Below are positions 1 through 5,399 of a stretch of DNA of 11,683 bases, piece by piece (the stretch's first letter is position 1; the number at the start of each line of letters is the position of its first letter). Made by a program: the position numbers and the translations under genes. This DNA is from Geobacter sp. UBA6169 (GTDB taxonomy: Bacteria > Desulfobacterota > Desulfuromonadia > Geobacterales > Pseudopelobacteraceae), in contig DIUB01000056.1 of the NCBI GenBank assembly GCA_002422265.1, positions 1 to 11,683 on the forward strand, written 5' to 3'. A model generated the notes under the pieces. It was not told where the DNA came from and did not search any database. It was given only the letters and a program-made list of their open reading frames with translations.

Positions 1-549
1 TGGCCTGATTCCTTCACCTGGGGACCCGCTGCCGGTCCCTGGGTCTTCTTCCGGATCGGGTGAAGGTGTCAGCATGGGGACCGCTGCCGGACCGCCGGGA
101 AGGATCACCACCGCCGGAACCGGACCCGTTGCCGTCCTGCTGGCCTGATTCCTTCACTTGGGGGCCCGCTGCCGGTCTCTGGGGCTTCTTCCGGATCGGG
201 TGAAGGTGTCAGCATGGGGACCGCTGCCGGACCGCCGGGAAGGATCACCACCGCCGGAACCGGACCCGTTGCCGTCCTTCTGGCCTGATTCCTTCACTTG
301 GGGAGCTGCTGCCGGTCCCTGGGGCTTCTTCCGGATCGGGTGAAGGCGTCAGTATGGGGACCGCCGGACCGCCGGGAAGGATCACCACCGCCGGGAAGGA
401 TCACCACCGCCGGACCCGGACCCGTTGCCGTCCTTCTGGCCTGATTCCTTCACTTGGGGAGCTGCTGCCGGTCCCCGGGGCTTCTTCCGGATCGGGTGAA
501 GGTGTCAGCATGGGGACCGTTGCCGGATTGCCTGGAAGGATCACCACCG
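1..549. repeat. GC-rich 140-bp tandem repeat array, about four copies
   Basis: Four head-to-tail copies are visible: 1-140, 141-280, 281-436 and 437-549. The last is truncated, with similarity ending near 549. Copies 1 and 2 differ at only five of 140 positions. Copy 3 is 156 bp, lengthened by an internal duplication. The period is not a multiple of three and stops occur in each frame, so the array is unlikely to encode a repeat protein. Every copy keeps an inverted pair CCTTCAC/GTGAAGG (11-17 with 60-66 in copy 1). Within a copy, three related modules recur, each built on a GGACC-CGCTGCC-GG type core (22-38, 78-93, 122-137). The first and third can form short hairpins (GGGACC/GGTCCC and GGAC/GTCC). 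The array may continue left of the window. Function unknown. Confidence 0.95.
371..408. repeat. 19-bp direct duplication inside repeat copy 3
   Basis: The word GCCGGGAAGGATCACCACC occurs twice back to back, at 371-389 and 390-408. The other copies carry it once. This explains most of the extra length of copy 3 and looks like a recent slippage event. Confidence 0.9.
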
Positions 550-851
550 GTCCCCCTCTCCCCTGCCGGTAATTGATAAAGGCGCGTGAACAGTAAAGAC
601 ACAACTTGAGGTTTACCCCTTCCGGTGTTCGCGGGTCCTTTTGGGCAATAACCACCCGAGGGGGATTGCATCCTTGATGTGTAAAGCCATTTGAAAGAAT
701 GAAACCTGATGGAAAAATGTATTTTTCGTGTTATGCGCCGTGGTTTTTCCGCTGTCTGTTCTGGTCCTTGCTTTGTGTTGCGGCTGTCTATTCCGGGCCT
801 GGATCGGGCCGCCGGGGACCGCTGAAGTTATGGCCGGTTACAGGCCGCCCG

Positions 852-868
852 TTTGACTGTCAGTCAAA
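852..868. repeat. Perfect 8-bp-arm palindrome TTTGACTG-t-CAGTCAAA
   Basis: Two perfect 8-bp arms are separated by one base. The left part GTTTGACTG (851-859) recurs at 2919-2927 next to kdsA, again followed within three bases by GTCAAA. It is too short and A-rich on the right to be a convincing terminator. A protein-binding site or recombination site is more likely. Confidence 0.6.
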
Positions 869-967
869 AAAGCGGTTTTATTATCGATAAATTTCAATAC
901 GTTGCTTGTGCCTGTAATGTTGATTGTAATGTAACCGGCGGGCATGGTTTCTGTTACCAAAAACACA

Positions 968-996
968 AAAACCCTCTTCTGCATGAAGGGGGTTTT
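968..996. terminator. Bidirectional intrinsic terminator-like hairpin
   Basis: A 12-bp stem (968-979 with 985-996, one G-U wobble) closes a five-base loop. On the minus strand the stem runs into a T-rich tail (TTTTTGTGTTTTT), so it is well placed to end transcription of the ribbon-helix-helix gene, whose stop lies about 75 bp away at 1071. On the plus strand the TTTT run is part of the stem, giving a weaker terminator. Confidence 0.7.
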
Positions 997-1070
997 CAGT
1001 ACCTGGGACCCGCGCCGGATCGTGACCTTGAATCTTCACCCGGGATAAGTCCGATTATGGGGAGGGGCTG

Positions 1071-1259
1071 CTACTTTTTTTCTTGGGGATCGGGGACCGT
1101 GAGGCCGTGCTTCTGAAGGTATTCTTCCGCTGCTGTCTCTACAACCACATTCAGCGGCTGTTCAAGATCAAGGGCAAGGTGCTTCATTGCTTTGAGGATT
1201 TCAGGCCGTAAACGCAAGCCGGATTGAATCCTGATGGTGTCACTTTTGGGCCGGGGCAT
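1071..1259 (-). CDS. Small ribbon-helix-helix DNA-binding protein
   Basis: This gene encodes 62 residues from the ATG at 1259. The sequence fits the ribbon-helix-helix (CopG/Arc-like) pattern: a basic N-terminus, a short beta segment around residues 8-16 (TIRIQSGLRL), helix A around 17-29 (RPEILKAMKHLAL), then a turn and helix B around 34-50 (LNVVVETAAEEYLQ). Such proteins dimerise through the beta segment, which lies in the DNA major groove, and serve as antitoxins, plasmid copy control factors or phage repressors. No toxin-like partner is next to it, so an orphan regulator is the cautious reading. A longer form from a TTG at 1295 is possible but would add 12 residues unlike the family. No Shine-Dalgarno precedes the ATG, but a -35/-10 pair is placed so that transcription could begin at the ATG itself. 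It faces away from the neighbouring integrase-side genes. Role inferred from fold only. Confidence 0.75.
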   Translation of the reverse strand: MPRPKSDTIRIQSGLRLRPEILKAMKHLALDLEQPLNVVVETAAEEYLQKHGLTVPDPQEKK

Positions 1260-1265
1260 GGCCGG

Positions 1266-1295
1266 AACATACAGCAACCCGCCCGATATTGTCAA
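1266..1295 (-). promoter_or_regulatory. Candidate promoter of the ribbon-helix-helix gene
   Basis: On the minus strand there is a consensus TTGACA (1295-1290), an 18-bp spacer, and TATGTT (1271-1266, four of six matches). The ATG at 1259 is the seventh base after the -10, which predicts a leaderless message. Confidence 0.4.
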
Positions 1296-1382
1296 ATCAA
1301 TAAAAGGTAATAATGATATTGAAATATAATAAATACCGTGATAATAAAAATATAGATGTTACCAAAAAACAAGGGGGACAAT

Positions 1383-1607
1383 ATGAAAACCATTTATGAC
1401 GAAATTGAAGACCAGGCCGCCGGAATTTTTGCCATTTGGAGCGGGTTGCATACCGCTGCTGTAAAGAATGAATCAGGTGAAGTTGATGATTTTCGTATCC
1501 GGGGACTGCTTGACCTGTTGCGTAACGCAAGCATTCGCCTTGAAATGTTTGCAAGGGATAACCGTGAGATAGCATCAATAAGAAACGCTGAAAAAAGTTT
1601 CCCGTGA
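1383..1607 (+). CDS. 74-aa hypothetical protein
   Basis: I do not recognise this family. The start at 1383 is supported by AAGGGGG (1371-1377), five bases upstream of the ATG. A frame opening at 1356 is less likely because it would place the Shine-Dalgarno inside the gene. The product is soluble, mixed in charge, and rich in predicted helix, with no signal peptide or membrane segment. Residues around 36-56 (DDFRIRGLLDLLRNASIRLE) look amphipathic. A perfect -10 consensus TATAAT sits at 1325-1330 in an AT-rich tract, though without a clear -35. The stop codon at 1605-1607 lies inside a 16-bp palindrome (1604-1619). Lower GC than the core genes and the position between a ribbon-helix-helix gene and an integrase gene suggest cargo or an accessory protein of the mobile element. 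Confidence 0.7.
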   Translation: MKTIYDEIEDQAAGIFAIWSGLHTAAVKNESGEVDDFRIRGLLDLLRNASIRLEMFARDNREIASIRNAEKSFP

Positions 1608-1686
1608 CAAGCTTGTCACTCGGCTTGTCACTCTTAAAAACATATTATTGCTAGTCGGTTATGACCAAATGACAAGAGTGACAAGC
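1604..1686. repeat. Cluster of five TGACAAG heptamers upstream of the integrase gene
   Basis: TGACAAG or its complement CTTGTCA occurs at 1605-1611 (+), 1612-1618 (-), 1624-1630 (-), 1670-1676 (+) and 1679-1685 (+). The first two form the perfect 16-bp palindrome GTGACAAGCTTGTCAC (1604-1619). GCTTGTCACTCTT at 1623-1635 is the exact complement of AAGAGTGACAAGC at 1674-1686, which is followed by six Ts. Two readings fit: arm-type or operator binding sites on DNA, or, as RNA, alternative hairpins ending in a U-tract terminator. A further CTTGTCA lies at 2928-2934 beyond the integrase gene. Confidence 0.85.
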
Positions 1687-1697
1687 TTTTTTACTAT
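1669..1697 (+). promoter_or_regulatory. Candidate integrase promoter overlapping TGACAAG sites
   Basis: ATGACA (1669-1674, five of six to the -35 consensus), a 17-bp spacer and TACTAT (1692-1697, four of six). The two rightmost TGACAAG heptamers overlap the -35 and the spacer. A protein bound there would block the promoter, consistent with autoregulation. Motif-level evidence only. Confidence 0.35.
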
Positions 1698-1741
1698 ATC
1701 TTTTGCTTTTGCGTTGCTGTTTTACTGAGAGGGTCCGCACC

Positions 1742-2857
1742 ATGCCAAAAACACGAAAAACTAAAGGCATTTACCGCCGGGGCAAAAAATACTGGATCAC
1801 CTACATGGGGCTTGACGGTAAACAGAAGCACGAAACCACCGGGAGCGACCTGAAGGCCGATGCTGAATTGATCCTTGCACAACGCCGCCTTGATGTTGAC
1901 CAAGGCAAGGAACCAGTGACCCGCCGCCGGGATCGGCAATATACCTTTCAGCAGCTTGCTGAAAAATACCTTCTGTTTGTGGCAAGTCAGAAGGGGATAG
2001 AGTCAAAAAAGGTATTTGTACGGGAGCTATGCCGGACTTTCAGTTCAGTCAAGCTGTCTGCTTTTAATCTTGCGTTGCTGGAGGGTTGGCAGTCTGAGCG
2101 GCTTATTGTGCCGCGCCGTGGGTATGCAAGCGATACATTGAAGAGGCCGCCGCTAAAGCCCGCTTCAATTAACAGGATGCAGGCTTGCCTGAAGCACATG
2201 TTTACAAAAGCCCTTGATTGGGAAATGGTGTCTGAAGACGTAGTAAAGCGGGTCCGCAAGCTGAAGCGGGTTTCTGGCAGCGGGGAGCGGTTGCGGTACT
2301 TGTCGCTTGAAGAGTGTCAGCGGTTGCTGGCTGCTTGCGATAAACAGTTGAAGCCGATTGTTACTCTTGCCATTCATACGGGATGCCGCCGGGGTGAAAT
2401 CCTGGGACTTACCTGGGACCGTGTTGACTTGAAGCATGGCTTCATATTGCTTGACGATACAAAGAGCGGTAAACGCCGGGAGATACCAATAAACGCCGCT
2501 GTCAGGGATGCCTTGCAAGGCGTTGTCAGGCGGCTTGATATTCCGTATGTCTTTTGGAACCCTGAGACCGAAAGGAAGCGTTCCAGTATCAGAGAGGCGT
2601 TTGCTACTGCTTGTAGAAAGGCGAAGATAACGGACTTTCACTTTCACGACTTGCGCCACACCTTCGCCAGTCAACTGATAATGAACGGGGTTGATATTAC
2701 GACCGTCTCCCGTCTCCTGGGGCATGCAAACTTGACAATGACCCTTCGCTATTCTCACCTTGCACCGAACCATTTGAAAAACGCTGTTGATGTAATGAGC
2801 AGGCTTCAAAACGGCTTACATGACAATTTACATTACAATGACGTACTTGAAGCATAG
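1742..2857 (+). CDS. Tyrosine recombinase / phage-type integrase
   Basis: A 371-aa site-specific recombinase of the tyrosine family, expected to join or excise a mobile element at att sites through a covalent 3'-phosphotyrosine intermediate. The start at 1742 follows GAGAGGG with suitable spacing; an upstream frame from 1703 adds 13 residues with no family likeness. The N-terminal part (about 1-60, basic, YRRGKKYWITY) fits an arm-binding or AP2-like DNA-binding region. About 65-180 is the core-binding SAM-like domain, and about 195-355 is the catalytic domain. The full active set is visible: Arg216 (TGCRRGE), Lys241 (DDTKSGKRR), His302 and Arg305 (HDLRH), His328 (LLGH) and nucleophile Tyr337 (RYSHL). 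It is therefore probably active. The C-terminal tail after 355 is variable. It is transcribed toward kdsA and ends only 160 bp before it, the usual place for an integrase next to its attachment site. Phage, integrative element and genomic island origins cannot be told apart here. Confidence 0.95.
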   Translation: MPKTRKTKGIYRRGKKYWITYMGLDGKQKHETTGSDLKADAELILAQRRLDVDQGKEPVTRRRDRQYTFQQLAEKYLLFVASQKGIESKKVFVRELCRTFSSVKLSAFNLALLEGWQSERLIVPRRGYASDTLKRPPLKPASINRMQACLKHMFTKALDWEMVSEDVVKRVRKLKRVSGSGERLRYLSLEECQRLLAACDKQLKPIVTLAIHTGCRRGEILGLTWDRVDLKHGFILLDDTKSGKRREIPINAAVRDALQGVVRRLDIPYVFWNPETERKRSSIREAFATACRKAKITDFHFHDLRHTFASQLIMNGVDITTVSRLLGHANLTMTLRYSHLAPNHLKNAVDVMSRLQNGLHDNLHYNDVLEA

Positions 2858-2875
2858 CGATAAGGGGCTAAAGCA

Positions 2876-2905
2876 TTGAAAATATAGAAGCCCTTGAGCT
2901 ATACG
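2876..2905 (+). promoter_or_regulatory. Possible promoter reading into the kdsA operon
   Basis: TTGAAA (2876-2881, five of six), an 18-bp spacer and TATACG (2900-2905, four of six). It lies between the integrase stop and kdsA. If real, the inserted element may supply the promoter for the LPS operon. Weak motif evidence, and it overlaps the inverted repeat at 2886-2917. Confidence 0.25.
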
Positions 2906-2917
2906 CCGGGGGCTTCT
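2886..2917. repeat. Inverted repeat after the integrase gene
   Basis: AGAAGCCC (2886-2893) and GGGCTTCT (2910-2917) are perfect 8-bp arms around a 16-base loop, followed by GGTTTGAC. It could be a weak terminator for the integrase gene, or part of the attachment-site region. There is no real T tract. Confidence 0.45.
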
Positions 2918-2918
2918 G

Positions 2919-2936
2919 GTTTGACTGCTTGTCAAA
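2919..2936. repeat. TTTGAC-tgctt-GTCAAA inverted repeat near kdsA
   Basis: Perfect 6-bp arms (2920-2925 and 2931-2936) around five bases. It shares GTTTGACTG with the palindrome at 851-868, and contains the same CTTGTCA heptamer found five times upstream of the integrase gene. It is a candidate recombinase or repressor site close to the insertion junction. Confidence 0.5.
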
Positions 2937-2948
2937 GGAGCCGGGAAC

Positions 2949-3020
2949 ATGCTAGAACGGGGCAGCCTCGCCTGGTTGCTGCGGGGCCTTTTTATGGAAA
3001 CGGGGAACCTATTGATATGA
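2949..3020 (+). CDS. 23-codon small ORF coupled to kdsA
   Basis: ATG at 2949 is preceded by a strong Shine-Dalgarno AAAGGAG (2934-2940), eight bases away. The frame runs 23 sense codons to a TGA at 3018-3020, which overlaps the kdsA ATG as ATGA, the same junction used by kdsA/kdsD and kdsD/kdsC. The peptide is mainly hydrophobic, with LAWLLRGLF in the middle and METGNLLI at the end. kdsA itself has only a distant GGGG (3002-3005) as ribosome site, so translation of the small ORF could feed ribosomes to kdsA. It could be a leader peptide, or the 3' remnant of an upstream gene cut by the insertion. The frame is closed upstream by a TGA at 2922. No family recognised. Confidence 0.45.
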   Translation: MLERGSLAWLLRGLFMETGNLLI

Positions 3021-3835
3021 CGCGTGAACTTACCATCGGATCGGTCAAGATCGGGGGAGGACGGCCGCTGGTCCTGATTGCTGGCCCCTGTGTGATCGAG
3101 AGTGAAGACGCATCCCTGCGCCATGCCGAGAAGCTGATGACCATCTGCAACGGCCTGGGGATGCCGCTGATCTTCAAGTCATCCTATGACAAGGCAAATC
3201 GGACCTCGATCTCTTCATTCAGAGGCCCCGGTCTTGATGAGGGATTGCGGATTCTGGACAAGGTAAAGCAGAATCTGGGGGTGCCGGTGTTGTCCGATAT
3301 CCACTCGATCGAACAGGTGACACCGGCGGCCCAGGTGCTGGATGTGCTGCAGATTCCAGCCTTTCTGTGCCGGCAGACCGATCTGGTGGTGGCTGCCGCC
3401 AGAACCGGCAAGGTGGTGAATGTCAAAAAAGGGCAGTTTCTGGCACCGTGGGATATGCGCAATGTGGTGGGCAAGGTGGCGGCCTGCGGTAATGAGAACA
3501 TCATCCTCACTGAACGGGGTGCCTCCTTTGGTTACAACAACCTGGTGGTGGATATGCGCTCCTTTCCGGTAATGCGTGGATTTGGCTACCCGGTGGTGTT
3601 TGATGCCACCCACAGCGTACAGTTGCCGGGCGGACAGGGTGATTCCTCCGGCGGCCAGCGGGAGTTTGTCGAAACTCTTTCCCGTGCAGCGGTGGCCACC
3701 GGTATTGACGGCATCTTTATGGAAGTGCATGAAGATCCGGCCTGTGCCTTGTGTGACGGTCCCAATTCAATTCCGCTGGCTGATCTGCCGGCCCTGCTCA
3801 AGCGACTGCAGGCACTTGACGCGGTGGTACGATGA
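3017..3835 (+). CDS. kdsA: 3-deoxy-D-manno-octulosonate 8-phosphate synthase
   Basis: A 272-aa cytoplasmic enzyme that condenses phosphoenolpyruvate with D-arabinose 5-phosphate to Kdo-8-phosphate, the first committed step of Kdo synthesis for LPS. It is a single TIM-barrel domain of the DAHP synthase class I/KdsA family. Conserved blocks seen: AGPCVIES (22-29), FKSSYDKANRTS, RGPGLDEG, QIPAFLCRQTDL, VKKGQFLAPWDM, ERGASFGYNNLVVDMR, FDATHSVQ and CDGPN. Cys25, His199, Glu236 and Asp247 have exactly the spacing of the metal ligands Cys11, His185, Glu222 and Asp233 in the Aquifex enzyme. It therefore belongs to the metal-dependent class, unlike the E. coli type, which has Asn at the Cys position. 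The start at 3017 gives the family N-terminus; an in-frame extension to 2894 is unlike KdsA. The stop overlaps kdsD by four bases. Normally other housekeeping genes precede it; here an integrase gene does. Confidence 0.98.
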   Translation: MTRELTIGSVKIGGGRPLVLIAGPCVIESEDASLRHAEKLMTICNGLGMPLIFKSSYDKANRTSISSFRGPGLDEGLRILDKVKQNLGVPVLSDIHSIEQVTPAAQVLDVLQIPAFLCRQTDLVVAAARTGKVVNVKKGQFLAPWDMRNVVGKVAACGNENIILTERGASFGYNNLVVDMRSFPVMRGFGYPVVFDATHSVQLPGGQGDSSGGQREFVETLSRAAVATGIDGIFMEVHEDPACALCDGPNSIPLADLPALLKRLQALDAVVR

Positions 3836-4800
3836 ACATGCTGGCTGAGGCACGCAAGCTGATCCAGGCCGAGGCTGCCGCAGTGGCTGCCCTGGCTGAT
3901 CGTTTGGATCATTCCTTTGAACAGGCGGTGCAGCTGATTCTGGATTGCCGGGGACGGGTGGTGGTGACCGGCATGGGCAAATCAGGGCTGGTGGGTCAGA
4001 AGATCGCCTCTACCATGGCCTCCACCGGTACACCGGCTTTTTTCCTGCACCCGGCTGAGGGTATTCACGGCGACCTGGGGATGATCATGGGTGGTGATGT
4101 GGTAATTGCCATCTCCAACAGCGGCGAGACCGAGGAGCTGCTGCGTATCCTGCCGACCATCAAGCGGCTGGGGGTACGGCTGATCGCCATGAGTGGCAAT
4201 CCCGCCTCCAACCTGGCCCGTGCCGCCGATCTGTTCCTGGATGTTTCAGTGGCTGAAGAGGCCTGTCCTCTGGGATTGGCCCCCACCTCATCCACCACCG
4301 CTACCCTGGCCATGGGGGATGCCCTGGCTGTGGTACTGCTGATTGAGCGTGGCTTTAAGGCTGAAGATTTCGCTATTTTTCATCCGGGAGGTTCGCTGGG
4401 CAAGAAGCTCTTGCTGCGGGTGGAAGATCTGATGCATACCGGCGAGTCGATTCCGCTGGTGCTCGATACCACCCTGATGAAAGAAGCGCTGTTCGTGATT
4501 ACTGCCAAGGGGTTGGGGGTGACCGGCGTGACCGATGAGGACGGGGCGCTGCTGGGGGTTATTACCGATGGCGATCTGCGCCGCAGCCTGGAGCGGGGCG
4601 AGGATATTCTGCACAACACTGCCGGCAGTCTGATGCATCGCAATCCCAAGCGGATCCTGCAGCGTGAACTGGCTGCTGCCGGACTTCAGGTCATGGAGCG
4701 CCATGCCATCACCACCCTGTTTGTGTTTGAGCAGGAGCAGGATCGGACCCCCTGCGGGATCATCCATCTGCACGATATTCTGAAGGCCGGCATAGCATGA
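3832..4800 (+). CDS. kdsD: Arabinose-5-phosphate isomerase (KpsF/GutQ family)
   Basis: A 322-aa isomerase that converts D-ribulose 5-phosphate to D-arabinose 5-phosphate, the substrate of KdsA. An N-terminal SIS sugar isomerase domain (about 30-185) is followed by a tandem CBS pair (about 200-320). Lys50 (GMGKSG), His79 (HPAEGIHGD), Glu102 (SNSGETEE) and His184 (IFHPGGSLG) align with Lys59, His88, Glu111 and His193, the active-site residues of E. coli KdsD, at a constant offset of nine. Full length for the family. ATG at 3832 overlaps the kdsA stop (ATGA); a second ATG at 3838 is a possible alternative start. The 3' end overlaps kdsC in the same way, suggesting translational coupling of the three Kdo genes. 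Confidence 0.96.
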   Translation: MNMLAEARKLIQAEAAAVAALADRLDHSFEQAVQLILDCRGRVVVTGMGKSGLVGQKIASTMASTGTPAFFLHPAEGIHGDLGMIMGGDVVIAISNSGETEELLRILPTIKRLGVRLIAMSGNPASNLARAADLFLDVSVAEEACPLGLAPTSSTTATLAMGDALAVVLLIERGFKAEDFAIFHPGGSLGKKLLLRVEDLMHTGESIPLVLDTTLMKEALFVITAKGLGVTGVTDEDGALLGVITDGDLRRSLERGEDILHNTAGSLMHRNPKRILQRELAAAGLQVMERHAITTLFVFEQEQDRTPCGIIHLHDILKAGIA

Positions 4801-5315
4801 ATGAGAAACTGAAACATATTGAGCTGTTACTGCTTGATGTGGACGGTGTCATGACCGACGGGCGAATCATCTGGGATGCCAACGGCACGGAGATCAAGTT
4901 CTTCAATGTCAAGGACGGTCATGGCATCAAGCTGGTGCAGCGGGCAGGTATCCAGGTCGGGATCATTACCGGACGCACCTCGCCGGTGGTGAATCTGCGG
5001 GCAAAGGAGCTGGGGATCGATATCCTCTACCAGGGGGCACTGCGCAAACAGGAAAGCTACCATGACATCAAACAGCGTACTGGCCTGACTGACCATCAGA
5101 TTGCCTATATGGGGGATGATGTGATTGATGTGCCGGTCATGCGGCGGGTTCGTTTCTCTGCAGCGCCGGCCGATGCCCAGGCTGAAGTGCGGGCGGTTGC
5201 CGATTACGTGACCCAGGCCCGAGGGGGCTGGGGTGCGGTTCGAGAGCTGTGCGACCTGTTGCTGAAAGCGCGGGGAGCCTGGCAGGAGCTGGTGGTTGAT
5301 CGTTACGAACTGTGA
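4797..5315 (+). CDS. kdsC: 3-deoxy-D-manno-octulosonate 8-phosphate phosphatase
   Basis: A 172-aa HAD-superfamily phosphatase without a cap domain, usually a tetramer, that removes phosphate from Kdo-8-phosphate to give Kdo. Motif I is LLLDVDGVMTDG with nucleophile Asp14 and acid/base Asp16. Motif II is IITGRTS (Thr58), motif III is the lysine in LRKQESY (Lys84), and motif IV is GDDVID (Asp107, Asp108, for magnesium). All are intact. It overlaps kdsD by four bases and is followed by an 84-bp gap that holds a good promoter, so the Kdo unit and the Lpt unit may be only partly co-transcribed. The gene for CMP-Kdo synthetase (kdsB) is not in the window. Confidence 0.96.
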   Translation: MNEKLKHIELLLLDVDGVMTDGRIIWDANGTEIKFFNVKDGHGIKLVQRAGIQVGIITGRTSPVVNLRAKELGIDILYQGALRKQESYHDIKQRTGLTDHQIAYMGDDVIDVPVMRRVRFSAAPADAQAEVRAVADYVTQARGGWGAVRELCDLLLKARGAWQELVVDRYEL

Positions 5316-5364
5316 AGGTTATTCAAACTCTGTGCCAAAGAAGCGTTTTGTGCGGCGTAAGCTC

Positions 5365-5399
5365 TGGACAGGGTCCGGTTCCGATGCTATAGTGCCGCC
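5365..5399 (+). promoter_or_regulatory. Strong extended -10 promoter directly before lptC
   Basis: TGGACA (5365-5370, five of six), a 17-bp spacer and TATAGT (5388-5393, five of six), with TG one base before the -10 (TGC-TATAGT). The A of the lptC ATG (5400) is the seventh base after the -10, the usual initiation point, so transcripts from here would start at or beside the start codon. No Shine-Dalgarno lies before lptC, which fits leaderless translation of this message. Confidence 0.6.

Larger units (their letters stand above)
550..1070. other. Stretch without a convincing gene
   Basis: About 520 bp between the repeat array and the end of the ribbon-helix-helix gene. The longest plus-strand frame (699-890, 63 codons) has a hydrophobic stretch near residues 8-32, rich in Phe, Trp and Cys. 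It has no properly spaced Shine-Dalgarno and no recognisable domain, so I do not call it a gene. Short stretches near 790-824 and 1002-1018 resemble words of the 140-bp repeat (for example CCTGGGACCCGCGCCGG against CCTGGGGACCCGCTGCCGG at 17-35). They may be decayed copies or simply shared GC-rich composition. The palindrome at 852-868 and the hairpin at 968-996 are listed separately. Confidence 0.5.

Noticed and set aside
1..549. CRISPR array or integron attC sites
   Set aside because: The repeats are contiguous 140-bp units with no unique spacers, no cas genes and no attC core sites, and the integrase is not of the IntI type by context.
401..826. Long open frame on the minus strand running from about 826 into the repeat array
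   Set aside because: It lacks an ATG with a ribosome site, crosses the non-coding repeat, and loses frame between 140-bp copies. The GC-rich composition explains its openness.
699..890. 63-codon plus-strand frame with a hydrophobic stretch
   Set aside because: No Shine-Dalgarno at a usable distance, odd composition rich in Trp, Phe and Cys, and no recognised domain. Kept only as a note in the gap description.
2961..2993. Possible terminator GCAGC/GCTGC followed by TTTTT just before kdsA
   Set aside because: The perfect stem is only five pairs with an 11-base loop, four Gs and two Cs separate it from the T run, and the segment lies inside the small ORF coupled to kdsA.
2858..3016. tRNA gene as integration target
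   Set aside because: No cloverleaf, no T-loop consensus and no anticodon stem could be made from this stretch.
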